A stretch of 40,750 nucleotides of DNA from Anaerolineae bacterium. Lineage in GTDB: Bacteria; Chloroflexota; Anaerolineae; S016-19. This document shows, piece after piece, positions 32,264-40,750 of this stretch; positions within the stretch are counted from its first letter, which is position 1, and each line of letters begins with the position of its first letter. The notes under the pieces were generated by a model that saw nothing but the letters and a program-made list of their open reading frames with translations, ran no database searches and was not told where the DNA came from. Location: assembly GCA_027016315.1 (NCBI GenBank), contig JALWAP010000053.1:1-40750 (forward strand), written 5' to 3'. The position numbers and the translations under genes are program-made.

Positions 32264-32617
32264 AAAACTCCCCCTCCTGCTCTCCTGGCTTGCAGAGTCA
32301 AAAGCTTTCTATAGATTTTTCTACGAATGGACCATTTCGGTAGGCTGGAGGCATGTCAGCGCTACCCTGTCGATGGTAGCTGCCATTATACATGAGGCTT
32401 TCAGGCAAGCAAGGCGGTCGCCCGTTTGAGAAAGGCTTGCCGGAGCACACATACCTTCACGCCGATTCAAAAGCTATACCCTTATATGCCGACAGATAGG
32501 GAATGTCCAAATGTTGTACTCCCGTCTCAGTAAAGTTTAAAACCCAAGATCTGCGGCGATTTAAGATTTACGTAACTCGATACAGCCGGCGACACCGAGC
32601 TTCTCGGCCAACCGCAT

Positions 32618-32646
32618 TTGACACGCGGACTTTCGATTGCTATACT
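32618..32646 (+). promoter_or_regulatory. Strong sigma-70 promoter for the tRNA cluster
   Basis: TTGACA - 17 bp - TATACT. Confidence 0.8.
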
Positions 32647-32682
32647 GTTGAAGCCAGCGAGGTAGTTTCGAGGATATCTCGT

Positions 32683-32775
<93 letters not shown>

Positions 32776-32794
32776 AAGGTTGGCAACGGAACAC

Positions 32795-32886
<92 letters not shown>

Positions 32887-32893
32887 CCTACAA

Positions 32894-32966
32894 GCCCCAG
32901 TAGCTCAGTGGATAGAGCGCCTCCCTGCGGAGGAGGAGGTCACAGGTTCAAATCCTGTCTGGGGTA
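32894..32966 (+). tRNA. tRNA-Arg (anticodon GCG)
   Basis: 73-nt cloverleaf: GCCCCAG acceptor, CCTCC-CTGCGGA-GGAGG anticodon arm, A20 and C35 arginine identity positions, ACAGG-TTCAAAT-CCTGT T arm. Confidence 0.9.
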
Positions 32967-32970
32967 CCTG

Positions 32971-32995
32971 AAGGCCGGGCCAGACCCGGCCTTTT
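32971..32995 (+). terminator. Rho-independent terminator of the tRNA cluster
   Basis: AAGGCCGGGccagaCCCGGCCTTTT. Confidence 0.9.
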
Positions 32996-33009
32996 CATTT
33001 TTCCTCTAG

Positions 33010-33303
33010 TGGGCTGTCAAGCATATTTCAGTTGGTGGCGGATAGGAGAGGCGATGTTTCGCCCTTTTCAAGGCAAATGACTTCATTACCTGTCACACGC
33101 TTTCAGTCATTCTGAGGAGCGTCAGCGACGAAGAATCTTGAGCGCTCTTTTGCCGAACGCCCCTGGCTTATCCAGAGTGTTGCAAGATTCTTCGCCTCGG
33201 CATCGAGCTCAGCGCTGCTGAGCTCTACTGCCTCGGCTCAGAATGACGCATAGTGTCCCTGGGCACGAGAGACATTGCTCACAATCTCTCGCTCGACAAG
33301 CCA
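33010..33303. repeat. 294-bp MITE-like element, copy 2 (inverted relative to copy 1)
   Basis: Starts TGGGCTGTCAAGC, ends GACAAGCCA; reverse complement closely matches 2562-2855. Confidence 0.8.
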
Positions 33304-33438
33304 TTAACCTGATGCTCCTCACCATCGGCATGCAGGGAGAGCAACGTTTGATAACGAAGTTTGTCGCGAGGTCAAGGATGGAGCACCGCGCGGCACCTCA
33401 CATGTCCAGTGCCTATGTCAAGGACCCATTTTTAGCTT

Positions 33439-33800
33439 TTAGTACCACTCTGAAAGAGAGAAATCAGGTTGCTTGAGACATGGTGATACTCCACTTAAGG
33501 CATCGTGAGGCCTCACCAAGTTGTACTCCTGCAACCACTCCTCCGTTACCCTACGTACCTCCTCCAGCGTATCAAACAGGTAAGCATCTAACACCTCTTC
33601 CCTGTACGTCCGGTGGAAACGCTCAATGTAGCCATTCTGTGCAGGTTTCCCCGGCTGAATCGAACACCTCGCTGCATCGGAGATGAACTCAGGCCCGTTG
33701 CCTATTCGAGCTTACGAGATATCTCTGTTACAGGCACCCCGGATTCCGCTTCCTTCAGAATCTGGGCATTCTGGCTTTGGCTGTACTTCTTCCGTTTCAT
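33439..33800 (-). pseudogene. IS3-family transposase relic (5' of orfA joined to 3' of orfB)
   Basis: Reverse strand: MKRKKYSQSQNAQILKEAESGVPVTEISRKLE* then, in another frame, NGPEFISDAARCSIQPGKPAQNGYIERFHRTYREEVLDAYLFDTLEEVRRVTEEWLQEYNLVRPHDALSGVSP. Confidence 0.88.
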
Positions 33801-33868
33801 GACCTTTTCCCCTCACCTCTATTTTGCCGGGTTTCTCTCTTTCTTGCTGGTACTATTACAGGAGCACC

Positions 33869-34901
33869 TCACCTCCCTTTATAGGGGGTCGGGGTTGGGC
33901 GAACAGTGTGAGGAGCCGGCTCTCCGCAATCTTTGTAGTTGTACGCGTTGTGGTACGGCCCTAAGTCGAATGTCTTATAGTATTCTTGTCCATTCCACCA
34001 AAACTCTACAGCCTTGACCCACTGGTTCCTCGCAATCGGGAAAGCCAGGAATGTCCAGCCAGCGCTCTCTCCTGGATGGATAACCGGCTGTTTGTAAAAT
34101 CCCTTTCTGCTTACCCATTGCCACATTATGTCATTTACGTACTCATGGACGCCGTCTGTAATGATCCACCGAGTTGGCTGCCACGGAGGTTTTACCTCCT
34201 CAGAGCCATTGTTCCTTATGTACATATCCACTTGAAAACTTCTATATCCCCAAATTGGATGAAGCTTCCCATCGTCTCCGGTATACCTCCACTCTCTCTG
34301 CTGACATTCGTAGTGTGGGTTCAAAAAAGAGACTTGTAACGTTCTTGCCGACGATTTTCTGACCGGAGGAGGCGTAGGAATGTCTCGTACTACTTCAATC
34401 CCGGTCACGTTACCGCTAACTACCACTAACTTCCTCGATACCCACCCCGTTCCGCCACCCGACAGCCTGATTTCTAACCAAGTTTTGTCCGCGTTCTGAC
34501 CAAAGACCTGAAAACTTTCCCCTTTCTTAATTTTCGCTACAACGGGATATTCAGTTCCTGGCCCCGCTCGTACGTTTAGCACATTAACGATTACTGTCAC
34601 TTCAGGGACTGCCGTAGGTTCCAAGGTCGCTGTGCAAGTTGGCTTGGGTGGTGGCGTTTGGGTGGGGAGAATAGCCGTGGGAGTTGTAGACGAAGTAACT
34701 GTGGCAGCCACGTATGCCGTCGGAGACTCCCCTACTTCCGCTCTTAAATGTGGCTGGCTTGTCAAGGTTGCAGCTACGGCCGTCTGTGCTACCTGCGCCA
34801 CAACCGTTGGGTTCGGGGTTGCCTCTTTGCTACAGGATGATAAAGTAAAAAAGGATGCTTAGGAAAGCAACCGATACAAAAATCCGTGCATCATGTTTCA
34901 C
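33869..34901 (-). pseudogene. SH3b-domain lipoprotein, N-terminal frameshift at an A6/T6 run
   Basis: ORF 33869-34801 has VTVIVNVLNVRAGPGTEYPVVAKIKKGESFQVFG SH3b; upstream in-frame LSSC lipobox lacks a start, while a GTG+SD signal peptide sits in a shifted frame. Confidence 0.65.
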
Positions 34902-34927
34902 GATACTTAACCTCCTCTGGCTGGCGC

Positions 34928-37900
34928 TTACTCAATTTTTTCTACTCCCATCTGCCGGAGAGTTTCTTCCACTTTGTCCTTGTACTCTTGCTCGCTTATT
35001 TGTCCATCGGACACCTGGATTGTTACCTCCAAACGGTTGAACTTAGCCTGAAGGAAGTACAATAGCCCCAACAGGTCAGACACCTTGCCCTTGGGCACCA
35101 CGAGCCTTAAGTGGAAACTACTCAATACCGGTGAAAGCCCCCCGGAAACGAACTTCCCAGGCTCCTCTTCGATTTGCTTCTCGTCTTGTTCACGTTGTTT
35201 GTCAATCGTGCCTTCAGTGATCGGAGAAAGCGTATCGAACTCCCTCCTTTGTGCTTCGCATATCTCGTCCTTGATTATTATTTCACCTTCGATAAGAGCA
35301 ACCATCGGGGACTCCTTGAACGATTGGCAGCGGATTTCCCCATCTTCCAATACCCCAAGGCCGAACAACCCTCGCCGTACACCTTGGGCGATGCTATCGC
35401 GCCAGGCATCCTCACTAACGACGCGCAATGCGCCAGGTGTGCGCGACCAGCTTCGAGCCAGTTGGGCCGTGGAGACATATGCCTGGTCACGCAGGTAGCT
35501 TTCTTTTAAAACCAAGGGCTCCAGCCGTTCCAGAATTTCGTTGTTGGTGCGCAGAATCTCATAAACCTGTTCATCCAAGGGGGTATCCATTCCGTAAGTT
35601 CCCATCCCCATATCCAGCTCGCGCAGGTCGCCCCCCTGTGCTGGGATGTAAACGAACCGGTAGGCGTTACGCACCTGATCGGTGACGTCGTGTTCCAGTT
35701 TGACGAGACGCTCTCGGACATCCTTGCGCTGTTCTGCATTCAGGCGAAGGGTAGTGTCCCGCTCAATAGAACGCAACGCGGCATATCGACGCAGTAGCCG
35801 CTGTAGGGCTAAGTGCTCGTGCTCCATCGGGGCCAGGAAGAACAAAGTGTTCCGATGCACGCGCGGTGTTTGGCCTTTTTTCTCAAGGAACCGACGCATC
35901 TTCTGCTGGTCGCGTTGGCGGAAAATCAGCAATTTGAGTTCCGGCGTGTCCGCGATGTCATTCTCACTCTCCGGCCAAATATAAACCTTGAATTGACGTC
36001 CGCTCACGCGACGCCTAAGCCGTTCCTGCTCCAGGTTAGCGATTTCCTCAGGTTGAACGTTCTCTTCTCGCATCAACAAAATGCGGTTTAGGTTAGGCTG
36101 ATTGGAAAAGTAAACTTTGCCGTCGGACTGCTGGAGATAGAACAACCGCGTTTTGAGATGCTCCAGGGCTTCGGCCACCACACTGGAGGGGTTCTGGAGG
36201 GTAGTGGCATGGCGTTTGATTTCGCCCAATGTGGCGCCCCGCTCGGTGCCCCCGGAGAAGGAGTACAGGAAGACCGTGGTGGCCACGCGCGTGCCCAGGT
36301 GCAGCCAACGGTACGCGTCGCCCAGTTCCTGATCTACCTTGTGTGCCCCCGCTGTAGCGTCGGTGATGTCGGCAGCGATCACGCTGTCGAATTCAGGACC
36401 GATGTGCTTAAGCAACTCACGGCGAATCTCCGAATCGGCTAGGTCGAAGTCGGCCAGGGTGATGTAGGGCAAGTTGCGCTCCCGCAGGCCGTAAACCACC
36501 AGTGAAAGCAAACGCAACACGCCCCGGGTGCGCTGAAAGGACGTGAAACTGCCCCAACGGTGGTAGAGCACGTCAATGGCGTCGGGCAAGAAGGGGTAGG
36601 AAGCCAGGAAACGATCCCGATACTCGCTGGGCTCCATGCCCGGTGGGAGAAGATTTTCCTTCTCCGCGTAGCGAAGAAATTGCTTCACGATCTGGCGGGC
36701 CGCGGTCTCGTCCACGCGGCTGAACAGGCGGCGACGTATAACGGGGCTGATTTCGTGTTCCTGGACCGGGGTGTAAATCTTCTCCATGCGGCCAAGCACT
36801 TTCTGCATCTGCTGGAAGAGGCGCTCGGCGTTTTCGTCGTAGCGTTCCAGGAGGCTGGAGGGTAGGGTGACCACCAGGCAGGCGCGCTCTAAGGTATCGA
36901 CGGTTTCGGTGAGTTCCTGGAGGAACGCTTGAGTCTGGGCGGCCAGGTTGCTACGACCGACGGTAACGCCTGCTGCTTTAATGGCGTACTCGAGCACTTC
37001 GTCCATGAGAATAAGGACCGGTTGGTGTGCGGCCAACAGCGAGCGCAAGGCTTCTCGACCGGGCGCAGTCTGACCTTTGAAGCCGGACCGCGTGCCAGTC
37101 AACTGCTCGGCCATCACGCCCCACAGGGTATCCTTGTTGGCGTCTAGTACGGTGCCCACAAGCACGACAGTGCGCGCGTTCCACTCGCGCGCCTTGTGAT
37201 ACATGGCGATGAGCGCGTGGGTCTTGCCGCCGCCGAAGGGAGTCTGCACCTGGATGACAGGATCGCCGCCCCCGCCGCTCAAGCGCTTTTCGACCACGGC
37301 AAGCAGGTTGGTCAGGCCTTCGGTGGGATAGGTTTTCTGGAAGAAGCGGGCGGGATCCTGGTACTCGTCCGGCGCCCGACCTTGAAACACTTCCCACAAG
37401 TCTGCAGCGAACACGTCCATGGTCAGACGGCCTTCCAAGATATCGTCATGGGGAATGGCAATGGTGTGGAAGGCTCGCACCACATCGCCGGGCTGTTCCT
37501 GTCTCTCGGTGACGATTTTGCGAGCGTCCTTCAAAGCAGGCCAGCGGTTCTGGATGTACTTCACGGTCTCCCGTGTGTTCAGAGGACGCGTGGTGGTTTG
37601 GACGCGAATGTAAAATTCCTCCCCTTTGGCCCCTTTGAGGAAAACGGGATCCGAGGCAGGTCGCACCTCGATGACATAGACGAGTTTACCATCTACTTCC
37701 TCAAAGCGTCCCTGGATTAGGGGAGCGTACTGGGCACCCAGATGGTCGCTGAGCAAGCTGGCCACGAGCTGTTCGAAGCGGTCGCGCGAGTTCTTCACCA
37801 AGGCCAGGTCTGCGTCAAGGCCCAAGACATTCCCATCGTCTTCGACGCCGATGATCAGGGTGCCGCCGTCGGTATTGAGGAAGGCAGCGATGGTCTTCAG

Positions 37901-38014
37901 TACCTGGTGTCGGAGAGCGGTGTTCTGCTTGTCCTGCCGCACATCCCATTGCAGGCTGCTCTTAAATTCTACAGTCTGGCTTTCGCCGCCGGCGATCAGA
38001 TCTTTGATGTTCAT
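34928..38014 (-). CDS. DUF499-type ATPase with N-terminal AlbA_2 (Schlafen-like) domain
   Basis: N-term VEFKSSLQWDVRQ...GGTLIIGVEDDGNVLGL (AlbA_2); IQVQTPFGGGKTHALIAMYHKA Walker A; VLILMDEVLEYAI Walker B. Confidence 0.85.
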   Translation of the reverse strand: MNIKDLIAGGESQTVEFKSSLQWDVRQDKQNTALRHQVLKTIAAFLNTDGGTLIIGVEDDGNVLGLDADLALVKNSRDRFEQLVASLLSDHLGAQYAPLIQGRFEEVDGKLVYVIEVRPASDPVFLKGAKGEEFYIRVQTTTRPLNTRETVKYIQNRWPALKDARKIVTERQEQPGDVVRAFHTIAIPHDDILEGRLTMDVFAADLWEVFQGRAPDEYQDPARFFQKTYPTEGLTNLLAVVEKRLSGGGGDPVIQVQTPFGGGKTHALIAMYHKAREWNARTVVLVGTVLDANKDTLWGVMAEQLTGTRSGFKGQTAPGREALRSLLAAHQPVLILMDEVLEYAIKAAGVTVGRSNLAAQTQAFLQELTETVDTLERACLVVTLPSSLLERYDENAERLFQQMQKVLGRMEKIYTPVQEHEISPVIRRRLFSRVDETAARQIVKQFLRYAEKENLLPPGMEPSEYRDRFLASYPFLPDAIDVLYHRWGSFTSFQRTRGVLRLLSLVVYGLRERNLPYITLADFDLADSEIRRELLKHIGPEFDSVIAADITDATAGAHKVDQELGDAYRWLHLGTRVATTVFLYSFSGGTERGATLGEIKRHATTLQNPSSVVAEALEHLKTRLFYLQQSDGKVYFSNQPNLNRILLMREENVQPEEIANLEQERLRRRVSGRQFKVYIWPESENDIADTPELKLLIFRQRDQQKMRRFLEKKGQTPRVHRNTLFFLAPMEHEHLALQRLLRRYAALRSIERDTTLRLNAEQRKDVRERLVKLEHDVTDQVRNAYRFVYIPAQGGDLRELDMGMGTYGMDTPLDEQVYEILRTNNEILERLEPLVLKESYLRDQAYVSTAQLARSWSRTPGALRVVSEDAWRDSIAQGVRRGLFGLGVLEDGEIRCQSFKESPMVALIEGEIIIKDEICEAQRREFDTLSPITEGTIDKQREQDEKQIEEEPGKFVSGGLSPVLSSFHLRLVVPKGKVSDLLGLLYFLQAKFNRLEVTIQVSDGQISEQEYKDKVEETLRQMGVEKIE

Positions 38015-38029
38015 GGACTAATCCTCCCC

Positions 38030-40135
38030 TTACGTCCAGTTCATCTGAATGTATTCCACTGTCTGCTCTGGATCCAGGGCCCGTGAGGTAGTGCGCACCC
38101 GAATGTAGAATTCCTTTCCCTTTGGCCCCTTGATGAAGACTGGTTCCGGCGCCTTTTCTACCTCGACCACATACACCAGTTTGCCGTCCACTTCCTCAAA
38201 TCGTCCCCGAATCAGGTGATTGTACTGAGGACCAATTGCTTCCGAGATGAGGTTGGCCAGGAGTTGTTCGAAGCGATCCTGGGAGTTTTGAACAAGGGCC
38301 AGGTCCTGCTCCAAGCCATAGATGTTTCCGTCATCTTCCACCCCGATGATGAGCGTGCCACCTTCTGTGTTGAGAAAAGCGGCAATTGTTTTCAAAACAG
38401 TGTGACGTAGGGCTGTATTTACCTGCCTCTGGCGCACGTCCCATTGAAGGGTGCTCTTGAATTCGACGAAGGGGCTCTCTCCCATTTCAATGAGATCTTT
38501 TACCGGGCGCAGTCGAGTTTCCTCCCGCTTTACCAACAAGCTCCCCAGGAAGTCGTTCAACTTCTTGGCGATCAAGGCCCGCCGGGCTTCCAGGAACTCC
38601 TCATAACGCTCTACTTTCCACAGTTCGGGATTTTTGGGAATGAACTGCTTGTCCAAAGCTCCCGGGAATCGTTCCTCAACTTCGAACAGGTATTCTTCAG
38701 GGCGACGGTTGCTCAATCGCTGGTTGGTCGATGCCGTCAGAAAAGCCCGGTTAGCAATCTCGTTTACTTTCTTCCTATCCAGGTGATTCCCGGGCTCGTA
38801 TAGCTCCTTGTACAGAAGATCTTGAGGGAAAATGTGGTGGCTGTGAATGTAATAGCGGTTCTTTGGAGTGCGGGCTAAAGGCATACCGTTGAACCAATCT
38901 ACAGCGCCAAGGGCTTTGGCCAGGATGAACGTCATCCGGTAAAGCGGATGTTGTGCTCCGCGGCCTACGAAGTCCGCTGGACGAACCTCCACCCTCCCTC
39001 GCTGATCGACGATCTGGATGCGGAGTTCCTCCCAAGGAGACGTTTCTCGCACTACAATGCTCACATCATGCTCAAGGCGTTGATCGGTCTGCCCCGTGTA
39101 GCGGGCCCAGATATGTGCGTTGTACAACCAGTGGATTGCATCCTGAAGGGTCCGCTCATCAGGGAATGTACCACCGTTCAGGGAAAGGTACACGACGATA
39201 GGGATTAGAACGTTGGTGGTATTTAGATCTTCCGTGGAGTGTATATATGCTCGACCAGGCAACAACGCAACCAGGTAGTCGAGCAAGTCAGAAAGCAAAT
39301 TCCAGCCTTTGACAAGCTCTTCGCGTGGCGTGTGGTGGATAGTCTCGAAAAGTGCCCGGCGCACGACGACCCCTGTAAGCGCACGAGTCATGAAGGTGAG
39401 ATCGAAATAAAAATGTCGATCACCCAGCGACGAAATCTTGGCTTTCATCTCCCTGCGTGCAGCAGGCCATTTGCCTGTTACATGGGTCAAAGCGAGTTCG
39501 GCGTCGGTCAGCTTGGTTCCCTGACTGTTCACTCGGTCGAAGATGTCAATAGCTTCGTCTAACCCTGCTTGAGAGGGCACGATTTGCACCGGGAGATCGA
39601 TGTTACGAATTTGCCGAAGACGCTCCAGATTTTCACTATACCGCTCGGCCAACTCTATGACCTGTGCATCATCCTCTGCCTGTTCTCTGGCGATTCCAAA
39701 GACGCTGATTTTTTTCGTGAAGGCATCTACCACCCGTATCCATAGGGGGTTGTCTTGCATCTTGGAGGCCTGGTAATACTGAAATTCGCCCGTTTGCAAG
39801 TTGAAATAGAGTTCCCGGGGATCGGTATGGATGTCCTCATCAGTGTAGAAAGGGGGAATCTCGCCGGTAAGAAGCATGTAAAGAGTGGTCAACCGCTGCT
39901 GTCCATCCAAAATGATAGATACGGTACCCATCTCTGGATCGTAGGTTGCAGTGTTCTTGAGTTCAGGCGGGTGGGTCGTTTTCCAGAAGAGCAGCGCGCC
40001 GATGGGGTATTCTCTGAACAAAGATACCATCAACTGCTTTGCCTGCTCGCGGCTCCATACATACTCCCGCTGAAACTCGGGAAGCACCAAGTCCCTGTTA
40101 CGAATATCAGTAACGAGTTCAGCGATTTTCGTCAT
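38030..40135 (-). CDS. DUF262 (GmrSD-N-like) protein with HNH-like motif and C-terminal AlbA_2 domain
   Basis: RDLVLPEFQREYVWSREQAKQLMVSLFREYPIGALLFW, ILDGQQRLTTLYMLL; HSHHIFPQDLLY...N; C-term VEFKSTLQWDVRQ...GGTLIIGVEDDGNIYGL. Confidence 0.88.
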   Translation of the reverse strand: MTKIAELVTDIRNRDLVLPEFQREYVWSREQAKQLMVSLFREYPIGALLFWKTTHPPELKNTATYDPEMGTVSIILDGQQRLTTLYMLLTGEIPPFYTDEDIHTDPRELYFNLQTGEFQYYQASKMQDNPLWIRVVDAFTKKISVFGIAREQAEDDAQVIELAERYSENLERLRQIRNIDLPVQIVPSQAGLDEAIDIFDRVNSQGTKLTDAELALTHVTGKWPAARREMKAKISSLGDRHFYFDLTFMTRALTGVVVRRALFETIHHTPREELVKGWNLLSDLLDYLVALLPGRAYIHSTEDLNTTNVLIPIVVYLSLNGGTFPDERTLQDAIHWLYNAHIWARYTGQTDQRLEHDVSIVVRETSPWEELRIQIVDQRGRVEVRPADFVGRGAQHPLYRMTFILAKALGAVDWFNGMPLARTPKNRYYIHSHHIFPQDLLYKELYEPGNHLDRKKVNEIANRAFLTASTNQRLSNRRPEEYLFEVEERFPGALDKQFIPKNPELWKVERYEEFLEARRALIAKKLNDFLGSLLVKREETRLRPVKDLIEMGESPFVEFKSTLQWDVRQRQVNTALRHTVLKTIAAFLNTEGGTLIIGVEDDGNIYGLEQDLALVQNSQDRFEQLLANLISEAIGPQYNHLIRGRFEEVDGKLVYVVEVEKAPEPVFIKGPKGKEFYIRVRTTSRALDPEQTVEYIQMNWT

Positions 40136-40150
40136 AGCAATACCTCCAGT

Positions 40151-40750
40151 TTAAATATCATCGAACAGCACTTCCCGCCATTCCCTAACGGCTCGGCGCA
40201 CGCGCTCGCGACCGGCCAGGAAGCCATCCAGCAGCTTCTTCTCCTTGCTGGTGATAGGCAATGTCTCTGAAATGGCCTGGGCGACTCGGTAGAAGGCCTC
40301 ATTGGCCCCGTAACCCGTGACCGAAAGCAAGTTTACCATCTTCTCCTGTTCCCCGGCTTCCCAGTAGCGCAACGCCAGGTGCAGCACGTTGATCAGTTCC
40401 CGCGAGTCTTTCTCCATGTCCTCCACTTTGCGCTGGTGGGGACCCAGAACGCGCACGAACTCCCGCTCTTTCTTGATGAAGGTGCCGCGGCGGTTCCACT
40501 CCTGGGCCAGGTCGATGCCGCAGGACTGGGCCAGTTTGCGGGCCTCGTCGAAGGGCGCGCGGGCTTCGCCGAAGTTCCAGCGCCAGAGGACGTAGAAGCG
40601 GGTGAGGGGGTCGATCTCGCCCGCGAAGCCGTTGTGCAGGATCTGGCGCACCGCGAAGTCGGTGGCCAGGGTGCGTACCTCCTCCAGCAGGCGGTCGGCG
40701 CGGATGATGTTGCCCTCGTAGTCCATGATTTTCTCGTACTTGCCGAAGAC
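40151..40750 (-). CDS. C-terminal part of a DUF1156-like adenine-specific DNA methylase (5' end outside window)
   Basis: Open to the window edge: VFGKYEKIMDYEGNIIRADRLLEEVRTLATDFAVRQIL...; resembles the C-terminus of DUF1156 proteins and adjoins DUF499. Confidence 0.65.
   Translation of the reverse strand, partial: VFGKYEKIMDYEGNIIRADRLLEEVRTLATDFAVRQILHNGFAGEIDPLTRFYVLWRWNFGEARAPFDEARKLAQSCGIDLAQEWNRRGTFIKKEREFVRVLGPHQRKVEDMEKDSRELINVLHLALRYWEAGEQEKMVNLLSVTGYGANEAFYRVAQAISETLPITSKEKKLLDGFLAGRERVRRAVREWREVLFDDI

Noticed and set aside
32940-34000. Integrative element attachment duplicate of tRNA-Arg 3' end
   Set aside because: No second copy of the T-arm/acceptor sequence and no integrase found inside the window

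Overview
The window is a GC-rich bacterial segment. Gene content (YvcK, TrmFO, a Pro/Thr-rich SH3 lipoprotein) is compatible with Chloroflexota or a similar lineage, but this is a low-confidence guess. The left and centre are mostly housekeeping genes: gap (truncated), yvcK, trmFO, a threonine synthase-like gene, an MFS transporter, an ECF sigma/anti-sigma pair, a membrane sulfatase, msrA-msrB, a Dps-like ferritin with a cytochrome b5-like protein, dnaX, a subtilase, malic enzyme (maeB), citrate synthase, dnaA and three tRNA genes. Two regions stand out. (1) At 13.2-19.4 kb there is a co-directional cluster of CDP-alcohol phosphatidyltransferase, a flippase-like membrane protein, GTP cyclohydrolase II, a stand-alone RibD-type reductase, a BchC-like dehydrogenase, a PTPS/QueD-family protein without the usual catalytic Cys, and a GT4 glycosyltransferase. 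It looks like a dedicated pterin/pyrimidine-derived glycoconjugate or lipid pathway rather than riboflavin, folate or queuosine synthesis. (2) At 34.9-40.75 kb, just past a tRNA cluster, a 294-bp MITE-like repeat and an IS3 relic, there is a defence-type operon of a DUF1156-like methylase (truncated by the window), a DUF262-HNH-AlbA_2 protein and an AlbA_2-DUF499 ATPase. Two closely related AlbA_2 domains directly flank the junction between the last two genes. Other observations include an inverted pair of 294-bp elements about 30 kb apart, 8-bp tandem repeats, palindromic elements in the gaps of cluster 1, a structured leader upstream of maeB, and a homopolymer frameshift separating a signal peptide from its lipobox. 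Nothing here was checked by database search.
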